The notes beneath the pieces are model-generated. The model worked only from the letters and a program-made list of their open reading frames with translations. It made no database searches and was not told the origin of the DNA. Of a stretch of 64,000 nt of DNA, positions 54,005 to 62,186 are shown in pieces (the first letter of the stretch is position 1; each line of letters starts with the position of its first letter). Position numbers and translations under genes: made by a program. The stretch comes from Ignavibacteria bacterium (lineage in GTDB: Bacteria > Bacteroidota > Ignavibacteria > Kapaibacteriales > Kapaibacteriaceae): positions 812,740 to 876,739 of the forward strand of contig JADJIQ010000002.1 of the NCBI GenBank assembly GCA_016707005.1, in the 5' to 3' direction.

Positions 54005-54772
54005 ATGGAATCATTCTTTACGCTTGACAGTCTGGTCTCTCTTGTCACTCTCTCCATCTTGGAGATCGTCCTTGGGATCGACAACATCATCTTCATTTCG
54101 ATCCTCGTTGGGAGGCTCAAGGAATCCGATCAAGCCCGTGCTCGAACCATCGGCCTGTCCCTAGCCCTCATCCTTCGGATCGCATTCCTGTTCGGCGCCG
54201 TCTGGCTTGCCAAACTCACCGAGCCACTAGTCAGCATCGGCCCCTTCTTGGGTATGGATTCGGCTTTCGGGCTGAGTGGACGAGACCTCATCATGCTGTC
54301 AGGGGGCTTATTCCTCCTCGCGAAGGCAACAACGGAGTTGCACACGAAACTCGAAGGGAAGGAAGAGGACGAGGGGAAGAAGGCAAAGGCCAACTTTGCT
54401 TCGATGATCGTTCAGATCATCATTCTGGACCTGGTATTCTCCATCGACTCCGTCATTACGGCCATCGGATTGTCCCAGAACTTCCTTGTGATGGTCATTG
54501 CTGTGGTTTTAGCAGTGGGTGTGATGCAACTCAGCGCCGGCGGGATCTCGCGATTCATCCACCGGCACCCTACCGTGAAGATCCTCGCCTTGGCCTTCCT
54601 TTTGATGGTGGGAATGGTCCTCGTAGCGGAAGGATTCCATGCCCACGTTCCGAAGGGGTACATTTACTTCGCAATGGCCTTCTCGATGGCCGTGGAATTC
54701 CTGAACATGCGGTTCCGGACCCGTTCTGAGGCTCCTCCGGTGGAGCTGAGACAGCCCACCTATACCGACTGA
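54005..54772 (+). CDS. TerC-family integral membrane protein
   Basis: The 255-residue protein has about seven hydrophobic segments. It carries the TerC hallmarks LEIVLGIDNIIFISILVGRL at about 18-37 and VQIIILDLVFSIDSVITAIG at about 138-157, in which the paired acidic residues sit in membrane helices. TerC proteins are linked to tellurite resistance and to metal (Mn2+) efflux or metalation of exported proteins. A charged cytoplasmic loop (KLEGKEEDEGKKAK) lies between the halves. The upstream GTG at 53999 is inside the promoter element, so ATG 54005 is preferred. Confidence 0.92.
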   Translation: MESFFTLDSLVSLVTLSILEIVLGIDNIIFISILVGRLKESDQARARTIGLSLALILRIAFLFGAVWLAKLTEPLVSIGPFLGMDSAFGLSGRDLIMLSGGLFLLAKATTELHTKLEGKEEDEGKKAKANFASMIVQIIILDLVFSIDSVITAIGLSQNFLVMVIAVVLAVGVMQLSAGGISRFIHRHPTVKILALAFLLMVGMVLVAEGFHAHVPKGYIYFAMAFSMAVEFLNMRFRTRSEAPPVELRQPTYTD

Positions 54773-54848
54773 GACGTTTTTCCTTGCTATTCGCCCCCTT
54801 CGTTCTCTATTATCGCCCCACTTTGTAATTGGTTCGAAAGGGGGCATC

Positions 54849-55922
54849 ATGCCCAAGAATCCGGCGTTAGCCACAGATAAATCCAACATGTTTGACGTCC
54901 TGTACCGGTTCCCGGAACAGGTCAAGGAAGCCGTCGCCATTGGCGAAGGGGCTCCGCTTTGGCGTCAGCAATCCACCTCGAACCGTTATGCATTCTTTGG
55001 TCTCGGTGGCTCAGCCATCGGCGCAGACCTTTTAAGAAGCTATGCTGGCGTAACACCGGGCGGAGATCACCTCAATATCTCCGTACATCGTGGGTATCAT
55101 TCTCCGGGCTGGATGGACTCCGACACAAACGTTGTCTGCTCCAGCTATTCGGGTGAGACCGAAGAGACGCTCTCCGCCTTTGATGAGATCCGCAAGAAGA
55201 CCATGCGCGTAGTGTGCATCACAACTGGCGGAACCCTTGGCAAACGTGCTGTGACGTATGGCATGCCTATCGTGAACATCCCTCCGGGATATCAACCACG
55301 TTGCGCTCTGGCCTATTCGTTTTTCCCGCTTCTGACGATCATGGGCCGTTATGGGGCCTTTGACGCAAAAGCAGTACGCTTGAACAACAAGGGTGTACGG
55401 GAGATCCTGGCACATACAGAAGAGATGCGCGACCTCTACGCTGGCTCAACAGCCAAGAATCCTGCTCTTCAGATCGCCAAGAGTCTCGTTGGCAACTTCC
55501 CGGTCATCTATTCCGCTCATGAGCGACTCGATGCTGTGAATTTGCGCTGGCGCGGCCAGATCCAAGAGAACGCAAAACAAGTTGCCTTTGGCAACTTCTT
55601 GCCGGAAATGAACCACAACGAGATCAACGGATGGCAGTTCCCGAAGGGCAAAACAAAGGGATTCTCCGTCATCCTGCTCCGCGATCCGGACGACCATAAG
55701 CGCACGCAGCTCCGTTTTGATGCCGTAAAGGAGATCATCAAGGGCAGTGTAGCGGACGTTCACACACTCGAAGGCAAGGGAAGCACGTTGCTGGGCCGTA
55801 TGTTCTCACTCATCTACCTTGGTGACTGGGTCAGCTGGCATCTCGCAAACCTCAATAAGATCGACCCAAGCCCGGTTCCGGTTATTCAGCAGCTGAAGGC
55901 GAAACTGGCGAAGGCACGCTGA
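54849..55922 (+). CDS. Bifunctional phosphoglucose/phosphomannose isomerase
   Basis: The 357-residue protein has two SIS folds typical of the PGI/PMI family: FFGLGGSAIGADLL near 47-60, the sugar-phosphate loop SSYSGETEETLSAF, PRCALAYSFFPLL, and the His/Glu region EMNHNEINGWQFP. The family interconverts glucose-6-phosphate or mannose-6-phosphate with fructose-6-phosphate, feeding glycolysis and sugar-nucleotide synthesis. The ATG lies after GGGGGCATC, with an acceptable purine-rich AAAGGGGG sequence upstream. The stop abuts a heptamer array. Confidence 0.92.
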   Translation: MPKNPALATDKSNMFDVLYRFPEQVKEAVAIGEGAPLWRQQSTSNRYAFFGLGGSAIGADLLRSYAGVTPGGDHLNISVHRGYHSPGWMDSDTNVVCSSYSGETEETLSAFDEIRKKTMRVVCITTGGTLGKRAVTYGMPIVNIPPGYQPRCALAYSFFPLLTIMGRYGAFDAKAVRLNNKGVREILAHTEEMRDLYAGSTAKNPALQIAKSLVGNFPVIYSAHERLDAVNLRWRGQIQENAKQVAFGNFLPEMNHNEINGWQFPKGKTKGFSVILLRDPDDHKRTQLRFDAVKEIIKGSVADVHTLEGKGSTLLGRMFSLIYLGDWVSWHLANLNKIDPSPVPVIQQLKAKLAKAR

Positions 55923-55992
55923 ACAGCGAATAGCGAACAGCGAATAGCGAACAGCGAACAGCGAACAGCGAATAGCGAATAGCGAATAGCGA
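55921..55992 (+). repeat. AATAGCG/AACAGCG heptamer array running into a start codon
   Basis: About ten heptamers alternate AACAGCG and AATAGCG from the stop of the isomerase gene to the ATG of the beta-helix gene, with no other sequence between. The reverse strand is open in all repeats (RYSLFAI peptide), which creates spurious frames. Confidence 0.95.
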
Positions 55993-58338
55993 ATGATGAA
56001 ACTCATTTATCAGATCGTTTTTCTCTGTTCGCTTTTTGTTGTGGCCATGCAGGCGCAGACGGAGATGAGGCTTTCGCCGTTGACACATTCGGTTGGCGTT
56101 GCTGTTGTTGATCTACCAAGTGATTGGGAGTCTGACTCCACACTTGCAGCTTCGATGTATGTCCGTGTGGGAGATGGTGTGTGGCGGGAGGCGATTTCTC
56201 CGCAGGTTGTTGTGATTCGCGGACGCATTCAGATTCGCAGTGTGATCCTTGACCTTGCGCCAAACACCGATGTTGGCGTTCGAGTAACCGTGTATCGCGG
56301 TGGAGGTGTGGCACAGGAGTTTGAAGGCACCACGCGCACGATCGCAGAAGCTGTGCAGCCATCGAGTGGGACGTTACTCTATGTGAGTCCATATGGCTCG
56401 GGCACTACCTACTCACGTTCAAAGCCGGGCTCATTACGAGCTCTTATCACCGCTGGTCTGCCATGTGGGTCCATCGTCGTATTGCTTGAGGGCACGTATG
56501 AGGACATTTACGACCTCACGTTGAATATCACGGACGACTGTACAGCTGAGTCACCCATCGTGATCATGGCAGATCCGTCTCGCACGGTGGTCATTACAGG
56601 CGAAACCTTCTTGAACACGAGCTGGGAGGTTACACCTACGGATGCTCACGAATGGAGCTGCCCCCTTCCTACGAATCTCAAGTATACGTCGCTTGTTGTT
56701 GGACAGAATGGTCAGCGCTTGTATCCGTATGCACTTCGAGCACCAGTAGATCTCTTTCCGGGCTATCCGTCACTTTTGGATCTGGGATATGACCAGCCGG
56801 GAATGTTCAGGAGTGGGGCTCGGCTTTATCTCCGAGATACAACATCAGAGGCCAAACCACCGGGACTTGTTCGTACATCGCAACGTTGGAGTTGCCTAAC
56901 AGTCAATGGGAATTACAAGAAGTCGCACCTCCTGATCCGGGGAATCACCTTCCGGTATTTCGGTAACACACGATGCACCGAAAACATCCTCGGAATTCCC
57001 GACGCGTGTTACCCACCGTCCACACTCTCCTTCAACAACACGCGCAATGTAACCGTTGCCAATTGTGAGTTTGAGTTCGCGAATTTTCCTATCACGTTCA
57101 ATGGTTCGTGTAGTGATATTGATGTCCGCTTCAACACCATTAGCGATGGTGTAGGCACATGGTCGCATGGTGCGTTCAAACAAACACGAGACACGTGGAT
57201 CCTTGAGCCTGGAAGTTATGGCCGATACCTCGAGAATGTTGGTATCTGGATAGCCCCATTCGAGAATGATTCTGTACACAACATCAACATCCGTGGCAAT
57301 ACTGTGGTCGGAACGATCGCAGGCATTGCGGTTGGCTCCAACGCTCACAACTATGTTGTTGACAACGTAGACATTCTCAACAACACAGTTTCATCGTGTT
57401 ACGACGGCATTGATATCACGGGCGGCAATGGTTCGGGTTCAACGAATGCACGTATCCGCAACAACGTTGTCTCGAATACTCCCGTTGGAACGTCACTGAT
57501 GTATCCTTCTTTTGATCCCTATTTCATAACGCGAAACGTGTACCTGCTCGCAGACCGTAAGAACCATAACAACGATGTGTTCTTTGTGACGTGCAACAAC
57601 GACCTCACCGACCGATCTTGGACCACTGCCCTAAAACTCAATGCCGGTGGAGAGAACTCCACTCCAGGGGCTATCCAGTTTCACCACAACACCGTAGTTG
57701 CTAGGGGGCTTGCGGGATTTGGACTCTATTTCTGGGGTCCAACGTGGTCTGACTTCTCTGCGTTCAACAATATCATCCAAGCCGATGCATCTTCGTGGAT
57801 GTTCGATGGTGTTGCTCAGTCAGCCACGTATTCAACACGTACCGATGGCAACATCTACCATTCTCCAAGCACTGGCGCAGTTGCAACGATCAAACCTGTC
57901 CACGGAATTTCTCAGTGTTACGAACCACGTTCGGTCGACGAGTTTCGGTCTGACCTTAGCCTTGTCACCGGCTCGCCATTTGTTGTGATCGGTCAACGGG
58001 ATATCGTGGTCAATCCCAAACTTGTTGACGTGAGTAACGGCAATGTTCAACTCTTGGCCGGGAGTCCGGCAATTGATAAGGGGCTCCTCCTGCCGGGGAT
58101 CAACGACCTATTCTACGGCTCGGCTCCCGATGTTGGCGCACTAGAATCGTCGTTTTCCTCTTCCGTGGAAGCAGTAGACGTGGTGGAAAGCCCCCTACAC
58201 GCTCCCGGACCCACCCGCTACTATTCGTTGACCGGCGTCCAGGTTGACCCATCCGATCTCCCTACCGGCCTGTATTTCAAGATACTTAGCGATTCAAGGG
58301 GATCTGTAAAAGCCAGCTCCGTCATCATCGTACGCTAA
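55993..58338 (+). CDS. Secreted right-handed beta-helix protein, probable T9SS cargo
   Basis: The 781-residue protein starts at the first of two adjacent ATG codons. The signal peptide ends at VAMQAQ (about residue 22). After a beta domain come parallel beta-helix (PbH1/NosD-like) repeats from about 330 to 560, with rungs such as VTVANCEFEFANFPITFNG, VHNINIRGNTVVGTIAGIAV and ARIRNNVVSNTPVG. Such folds bind or cleave polysaccharides, but no lyase motif was recognised. The C-terminus (YYSLTGVQVDPSDLPTGLYF) resembles a degenerate T9SS sorting domain. The entire upstream region is a heptamer array. Confidence 0.78.
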   Translation: MMKLIYQIVFLCSLFVVAMQAQTEMRLSPLTHSVGVAVVDLPSDWESDSTLAASMYVRVGDGVWREAISPQVVVIRGRIQIRSVILDLAPNTDVGVRVTVYRGGGVAQEFEGTTRTIAEAVQPSSGTLLYVSPYGSGTTYSRSKPGSLRALITAGLPCGSIVVLLEGTYEDIYDLTLNITDDCTAESPIVIMADPSRTVVITGETFLNTSWEVTPTDAHEWSCPLPTNLKYTSLVVGQNGQRLYPYALRAPVDLFPGYPSLLDLGYDQPGMFRSGARLYLRDTTSEAKPPGLVRTSQRWSCLTVNGNYKKSHLLIRGITFRYFGNTRCTENILGIPDACYPPSTLSFNNTRNVTVANCEFEFANFPITFNGSCSDIDVRFNTISDGVGTWSHGAFKQTRDTWILEPGSYGRYLENVGIWIAPFENDSVHNINIRGNTVVGTIAGIAVGSNAHNYVVDNVDILNNTVSSCYDGIDITGGNGSGSTNARIRNNVVSNTPVGTSLMYPSFDPYFITRNVYLLADRKNHNNDVFFVTCNNDLTDRSWTTALKLNAGGENSTPGAIQFHHNTVVARGLAGFGLYFWGPTWSDFSAFNNIIQADASSWMFDGVAQSATYSTRTDGNIYHSPSTGAVATIKPVHGISQCYEPRSVDEFRSDLSLVTGSPFVVIGQRDIVVNPKLVDVSNGNVQLLAGSPAIDKGLLLPGINDLFYGSAPDVGALESSFSSSVEAVDVVESPLHAPGPTRYYSLTGVQVDPSDLPTGLYFKILSDSRGSVKASSVIIVR

Positions 58339-58345
58339 TTTTTTG

Positions 58346-58353
58346 TATCTTGC
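58346..58353 (+). promoter_or_regulatory. TAnnTTTG-like element (TATCTTGC) before the rpsU operon
   Basis: TATCTTGC lies directly after a TTTTTTG run and 15 nt before the ATG at 58369. It would serve the small basic protein and rpsU. Its spacing differs from the very short leaders elsewhere in the window. Confidence 0.35.
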
Positions 58354-58368
58354 AGGCCCCGTAAACTC

Positions 58369-58860
58369 ATGGGTCAATACATGCCAGTTGTCAAGGCTCC
58401 GGCCAAAGCGAAGAAGGTCACCAAGAAGGTTGTTGCAACCGTCGATGGTGAAGTTGTAGAAGCACCGAAGAAAACCAAGCGGAAGGCGAAATACATCGTG
58501 TTGTATTCGCCGTTCCTCATGCGTGATACAAAGCACGAACTCATCGGCGAACCATTGGAGACGGACAACGGACGTCAGCAATGGGCTCGTTGCTCGGTCA
58601 GCCACCACTCCCAATTGATCAATCTGGACGCTCTTGCTGCTTCGGCAGAGAAGAAGGTAACAGAGATCAAGCTTGCACGTGAAGATTCGAAGGAATATTC
58701 GCCGAAGAGTGAGTACAAGGTTGGTGACGTGATCTACCACAAGACGTGGGATGATGTTGGTATCGTTCGTGCAAAAGAAGTGATGTCGAACGGCCGTGCG
58801 TCGCTCCTCGTTCACTTCGAAAAGAATAAAGAAAAACGTCTGGTCGAAAATTTCAAGTAA
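58369..58860 (+). CDS. Small basic protein upstream of rpsU (uncharacterised)
   Basis: The 163-residue protein has a Lys/Ala-rich N-terminal tail (APAKAKKVTKKVVATVDGE and KKTKRKAKY), a middle segment with YSPFLMRDTKHELIGEP, and a C-terminal domain YKVGDVIYHKTWDDVGIVRAKEV to LLVHFEKNKEKRLVENF. The end resembles the small beta-barrel found at the C-terminus of UvrD/PcrA helicases and in CarD-like proteins, which bind RNA polymerase. An ATG four codons later (58381) is an alternative start. Co-transcription with rpsU, 24 bp downstream, suggests a link to translation or transcription. I do not recognise a named family. Confidence 0.6.
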   Translation: MGQYMPVVKAPAKAKKVTKKVVATVDGEVVEAPKKTKRKAKYIVLYSPFLMRDTKHELIGEPLETDNGRQQWARCSVSHHSQLINLDALAASAEKKVTEIKLAREDSKEYSPKSEYKVGDVIYHKTWDDVGIVRAKEVMSNGRASLLVHFEKNKEKRLVENFK

Positions 58861-58884
58861 ACCCTTCAACCTATAGGATCTCCC

Positions 58885-59079
58885 GTGATCGGAGTTACCA
58901 TACAAAGCAACGAGTCCATCGATCGTGCGTTGCGCCGCTTCAAAAAGAAATACGAGCGCTCTGGCGTTCTGCGTGAATTCAAGAAACGCGCATTCTTTGT
59001 GAAGCCGAGCGTTGAGCGTCGCATGGCACGCCTAAAGGCTGCCCGCCGCCAGCATCGCGCTCAAATGGAAGCGGAATAG
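58885..59079 (+). CDS. rpsU: 30S ribosomal protein bS21
   Basis: The 64-residue basic protein starts at GTG and matches bS21: VTIQSNESIDRALRRFKKK, then GVLREFKKRAFFVKPSVERR. bS21 is part of the small subunit near the anti-Shine-Dalgarno region. Its C-terminal tail (ARLKAARRQHRAQMEAE) is charged. A strong hairpin with a T-run begins 19 bp after the stop. Confidence 0.95.
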   Translation: MIGVTIQSNESIDRALRRFKKKYERSGVLREFKKRAFFVKPSVERRMARLKAARRQHRAQMEAE

Positions 59080-59084
59080 TCAAA

Positions 59085-60035
59085 ATGAATGAAAATCAAA
59101 AGGCGCTCCGCTTAATGCGGTGCGCCTTTTTGTGCTTCATTGTGATGGTACCAACAGTGTCCTTTGCACAGATCAAGCCATCGCGTACCTGGTTGGTAGA
59201 CATGGCCCGAAGGCCAGCATCCTATGGGCTGCTGCCGAGCATGATGGGCGGCGCTGAAATGTACCGCTCCTGGGGTTCGTACCAGCACGAACAAGCATGG
59301 CAGCTAAGAGTCCATGCCGTAGTGGAACCATATCGGTTCACGGATGTTTCCGACTCCAACGTGATCGAATGGACCACATCGCTTGAGTTTCACCAGGAAC
59401 TCACAGCGAACCCGATGAACGACATTGGTTTTAACCCCCGAACGGCACGATGGGAAGAGCAGCTTCTGATCCACGCTTCAGGATCGTGGTGGTCGGCACG
59501 CGCCGGGTGGTTCCACCGCTGCAAGCATGACATCGACAATACGGAATCGCCCAATGACGCTGACCAACCGGACTATACACCGGTTCGCAGGACCCTGATC
59601 CTCTCAGGCCCGTCGCTCGGAGCACTCACCAAACCCATCAATTCCGGCGACTGGTCGTTTCGCCTCGCAGGCGGCGCTGAATGGTACGTGGTCAATGATG
59701 ACTACCGCACCCCCTCAACATCGCTCACAGGGAGCTGGAGGGGCATGCAAGGGGCATTGTGGTTCCGTGGTGATGCTACCGTTACTCTCGCTACGCGGTT
59801 TGTTGTGGGCGCCCGTTACTACATCAGTCTTCCCTGGTTCTCCAACCGCTATGGCGCACCGGACGACATTGTTGTCCCACATGACGCCCGGGCCGAACTC
59901 TATGGGACGCTCTTTTCCAATGTAGCGGCCATGGATGTTGTGTTGAGCGCCGAACACACGTTCGATGAAGTGGCATACTTGAATGCAATGCCGTCTACAT
60001 ACTTCCAGATCGGCCTGCGGTTCCGATCGCTATGA
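59085..60035 (+). CDS. Outer membrane beta-barrel protein of unknown family
   Basis: The 316-residue protein has a signal peptide whose cleavage is likely at VSFAQ (residue 29). Starts at 59085 or 59115 are both possible; the second ATG lies in the loop of the terminator hairpin. The mature part alternates aromatic and small residues in strand-length blocks (WQLRVHAVVEPYRF, SWWSARAGWFHRCKHDID, RFVVGARYYISLPWF) and ends with a strand YFQIGLRFRSL typical of outer membrane barrels. No family was recognised. It overlaps the convergent murE gene by 41 bp. Confidence 0.65.
   Translation: MNENQKALRLMRCAFLCFIVMVPTVSFAQIKPSRTWLVDMARRPASYGLLPSMMGGAEMYRSWGSYQHEQAWQLRVHAVVEPYRFTDVSDSNVIEWTTSLEFHQELTANPMNDIGFNPRTARWEEQLLIHASGSWWSARAGWFHRCKHDIDNTESPNDADQPDYTPVRRTLILSGPSLGALTKPINSGDWSFRLAGGAEWYVVNDDYRTPSTSLTGSWRGMQGALWFRGDATVTLATRFVVGARYYISLPWFSNRYGAPDDIVVPHDARAELYGTLFSNVAAMDVVLSAEHTFDEVAYLNAMPSTYFQIGLRFRSL
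59098..59131 (+). terminator. Rho-independent terminator after rpsU, overlapping the next coding region
   Basis: AAAAGGCGC pairs with GCGCCTTTT (9 bp). One mismatch, a further CCGC/GCGG stem of 4 bp and a 5-nt loop follow, and the hairpin ends in a TTTTT run. It would end rpsU transcripts. Because it lies inside the signal-peptide region of the following gene, it could also act as an attenuator. Confidence 0.75.
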
Positions 60036-61509
60036 TCTCTGCGGCATCGCTGAATGGGAGTCGTTCAAGACCGATGATCTGATACTCTTCGTGCCCCTTA
60101 CCGGCAACGAGCACTACATCGTTCGGTCCGGCAGCAGCCAATGCGGCTCGGATAGCTTCTCGACGATCTTCGATCACGGTTGTACGCTCACGCACTGCCC
60201 CCTCAATACCTCCGAGAATGTGACGGAGAATATCGGCCGGGTCTTCGCTGCGCGGGTTGTCACTGGTGAGCCAAATGAAGTCAGCATGGAGGGCGGCGAT
60301 GCGCCCCATTTCCGGACGTTTGCCTTTATCGCGATCACCACCGCACCCGAAGACCACATGAATGTGCGGCCGTGCGGATGAGTCAGCATGGAGCTTGCGA
60401 AGTACGCGCAGCGCATTGTCCAACGCGTCGGGAGTATGAGCATAGTCTACAACGGCAACAGCGCCATTCGGCAAGAGGTGACGTTCCATACGTCCGGCCG
60501 GACCACTGACCTGCGATAGATGCTGAACAACGTCGGCATCCGGTATTCCTTCTGCCAAACACATCACGGCACAGACGGCTGCATTGGTCACATTAAAATC
60601 ACCGAGCAATGATGTTGTGCACTCCAAACGTGGCGGGATGTTCTGGAGATCACTGCGTCTGCGGACCAAAGCGAACGATGCACCTCGCAACGAAAGGTCC
60701 ACATCAACGATACGCACGTCGGCATCCACATCTCGTCCAACGGTGATCGTTCGTTCAGCCTTGCAGTGACGTTTCATGTACGGGGTCCACTCGCTGTCGG
60801 CATCAAGCACCGCAACCGCATCCGGTTCCAGCATATCAAACAGTCTCTTCTTTGCCCTGCCATACGCTTCCATCGTCCGATGATAGTCGAGATGGTCTCT
60901 GGTCAGGTTCGTGAAGATGGCTCCTCTGAAGGGCACGCCCCAAACACGATGCTGATCAAGTGCGTGTGAGCTCACTTCCATGCAGACAGTATCGATGCTG
61001 TGCCCCCTCATCTCGAGGAAGAGATCGGCAAGTGCACGCGCATGGGGTGTTGTATAGTTTGTTGCAAGAACTTCGCCGGCGAATCGATTACCGGTTGTGC
61101 CGATGAATCCAACGCGACGTCCGGCTAACGCGAACATCTGCTCAAGAATTGTGGCGCAGGTGGTCTTCCCATTCGTTCCGGTAACACCGTAGATATGAAG
61201 TCCGGTTGCCGGCCCATTTGTCACTACACGTACGATCTGGGCAAAGGCCAACCGAGAGTCTTTCACTGTGACCACCGGCACACCGCAGGGTCCATTCGGA
61301 GCTATCTCTGCGACGATCGCTACAGCACCTGCGGCAATGGCATTCGTGATGGCTGTATGGCCATCAAATGACGTTCCTCGTACCGCCACAAAGATCCACC
61401 CGGGGCGAACCTCGCGAGAGTCTGTGGTTACGTCGACAACGTCAACGTCAAAGAGTTCATCACTGTGAAGTTGGTCCACAGCTTCCATAACACGGCTGAG
61501 ACGAGTCAT
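59995..61509 (-). CDS. murE: UDP-MurNAc-tripeptide (meso-DAP-adding) ligase MurE
   Basis: The 504-residue Mur ligase has the P-loop GVTGTNGKTT near 109-118, the UMAG-binding YTTPHA, HALDQHRVWGV, the carbamylated-lysine region GRAKKRLFD, and the substrate signature DNPRSEDP, where DNPR indicates meso-diaminopimelate rather than lysine. It adds the third amino acid to the peptidoglycan stem peptide in the cytoplasm. The gene stands alone here rather than in a dcw cluster. Confidence 0.96.
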   Translation of the reverse strand: MTRLSRVMEAVDQLHSDELFDVDVVDVTTDSREVRPGWIFVAVRGTSFDGHTAITNAIAAGAVAIVAEIAPNGPCGVPVVTVKDSRLAFAQIVRVVTNGPATGLHIYGVTGTNGKTTCATILEQMFALAGRRVGFIGTTGNRFAGEVLATNYTTPHARALADLFLEMRGHSIDTVCMEVSSHALDQHRVWGVPFRGAIFTNLTRDHLDYHRTMEAYGRAKKRLFDMLEPDAVAVLDADSEWTPYMKRHCKAERTITVGRDVDADVRIVDVDLSLRGASFALVRRRSDLQNIPPRLECTTSLLGDFNVTNAAVCAVMCLAEGIPDADVVQHLSQVSGPAGRMERHLLPNGAVAVVDYAHTPDALDNALRVLRKLHADSSARPHIHVVFGCGGDRDKGKRPEMGRIAALHADFIWLTSDNPRSEDPADILRHILGGIEGAVRERTTVIEDRREAIRAALAAAGPNDVVLVAGKGHEEYQIIGLERLPFSDAAEIIAIGTAGRSGSM

Positions 61510-61513
61510 ACGT

Positions 61514-61521
61514 CAAATTAC
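61514..61521 (-). promoter_or_regulatory. TTTG-type element (GTAATTTG) before murE
   Basis: On the minus strand GTAATTTG ends 4 nt before the murE ATG at 61509. It mirrors the element for the divergent NUDIX gene, which has the same gap, within a 38-bp intergenic region. Confidence 0.3.
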
Positions 61522-61535
61522 AACCCCAAACTCTG

Positions 61536-61543
61536 CAGATTTG
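61536..61543 (+). promoter_or_regulatory. TTTG-type element (CAGATTTG) before the NUDIX gene
   Basis: CAGATTTG ends 4 nt before the ATG at 61548. Only the TTTG half matches the consensus, so support comes mainly from position and symmetry with the murE side. Confidence 0.25.
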
Positions 61544-61547
61544 CACG

Positions 61548-62186
61548 ATGGACCTGATCGACTTTCTTCGTGACCGACTTCTAGGCCCCCTACCGGGGCT
61601 TGAAGCTCATCGCACGTTCGTACCGGACATCCCCGATGCCATCACACGTCTGCGACCGCCTCCGCCGAATGCAAAGCGCAGCGCTGTGATCGTGCCGATC
61701 GTCTTCGATGAGAACATGGAGCATCGCATCGTGTTCACCGTGCGGAGTGAGAACTTGCGGAGTCACAAGGGGCAGATCTCCTTCCCGGGCGGACGTCTTG
61801 ATGAGGGCGAAGATGAAACCTCTGCGGCCCTGCGTGAGCTTCACGAAGAGATCGGCATCGATCCATCGGACGTGATCATTCTTGGTGGGTTAAGCCCCCT
61901 CTATATCCCTCCATCCAACAGTGCGGTAACTCCTCTTGTTGGAGTACTCCGGAACAACGGTCCGTGGGTGATGAGCGAGGACGAAGTATCTGAAGTATTG
62001 GACATCCCCCTCTCAACATTCCTGCATCCAAACTCCATCCGATACGAACAACGTATGTTGCAAGGCAAGAACGTGGATGTTCCTCAATGGCACATTCATC
62101 CAACGATCCCATTGTGGGGTGCTACAGCGATGATCCTGAACGAGCTGCTGTGGTTGGTCAATGAATACAGAGCGGAGAAGGTGTGA
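61548..62186 (+). CDS. NUDIX hydrolase, CoA pyrophosphatase-like
   Basis: The 212-residue protein contains a complete Nudix box, GRLDEGEDETSAALRELHEEIGI, at about 84-106, which fits GX5EX7REUXEEXGU. The preceding HKGQISFPGG and the segment LSPLYIPPSNSAVTPLVGVL resemble CoA pyrophosphatases (NudL/Nudt7/8 group), which cleave CoA to phosphopantetheine and ADP. The stop overlaps the GTG start of the small lipoprotein gene. Confidence 0.88.
   Translation: MDLIDFLRDRLLGPLPGLEAHRTFVPDIPDAITRLRPPPPNAKRSAVIVPIVFDENMEHRIVFTVRSENLRSHKGQISFPGGRLDEGEDETSAALRELHEEIGIDPSDVIILGGLSPLYIPPSNSAVTPLVGVLRNNGPWVMSEDEVSEVLDIPLSTFLHPNSIRYEQRMLQGKNVDVPQWHIHPTIPLWGATAMILNELLWLVNEYRAEKV

Noticed and set aside
55806..56088. 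Minus-strand open frames of the RYSLFAIRYSLFAI type
   Set aside because: They are translations of the AATAGCG heptamer array, which is open on the reverse strand; there is no start signal, no domain and no independent support.
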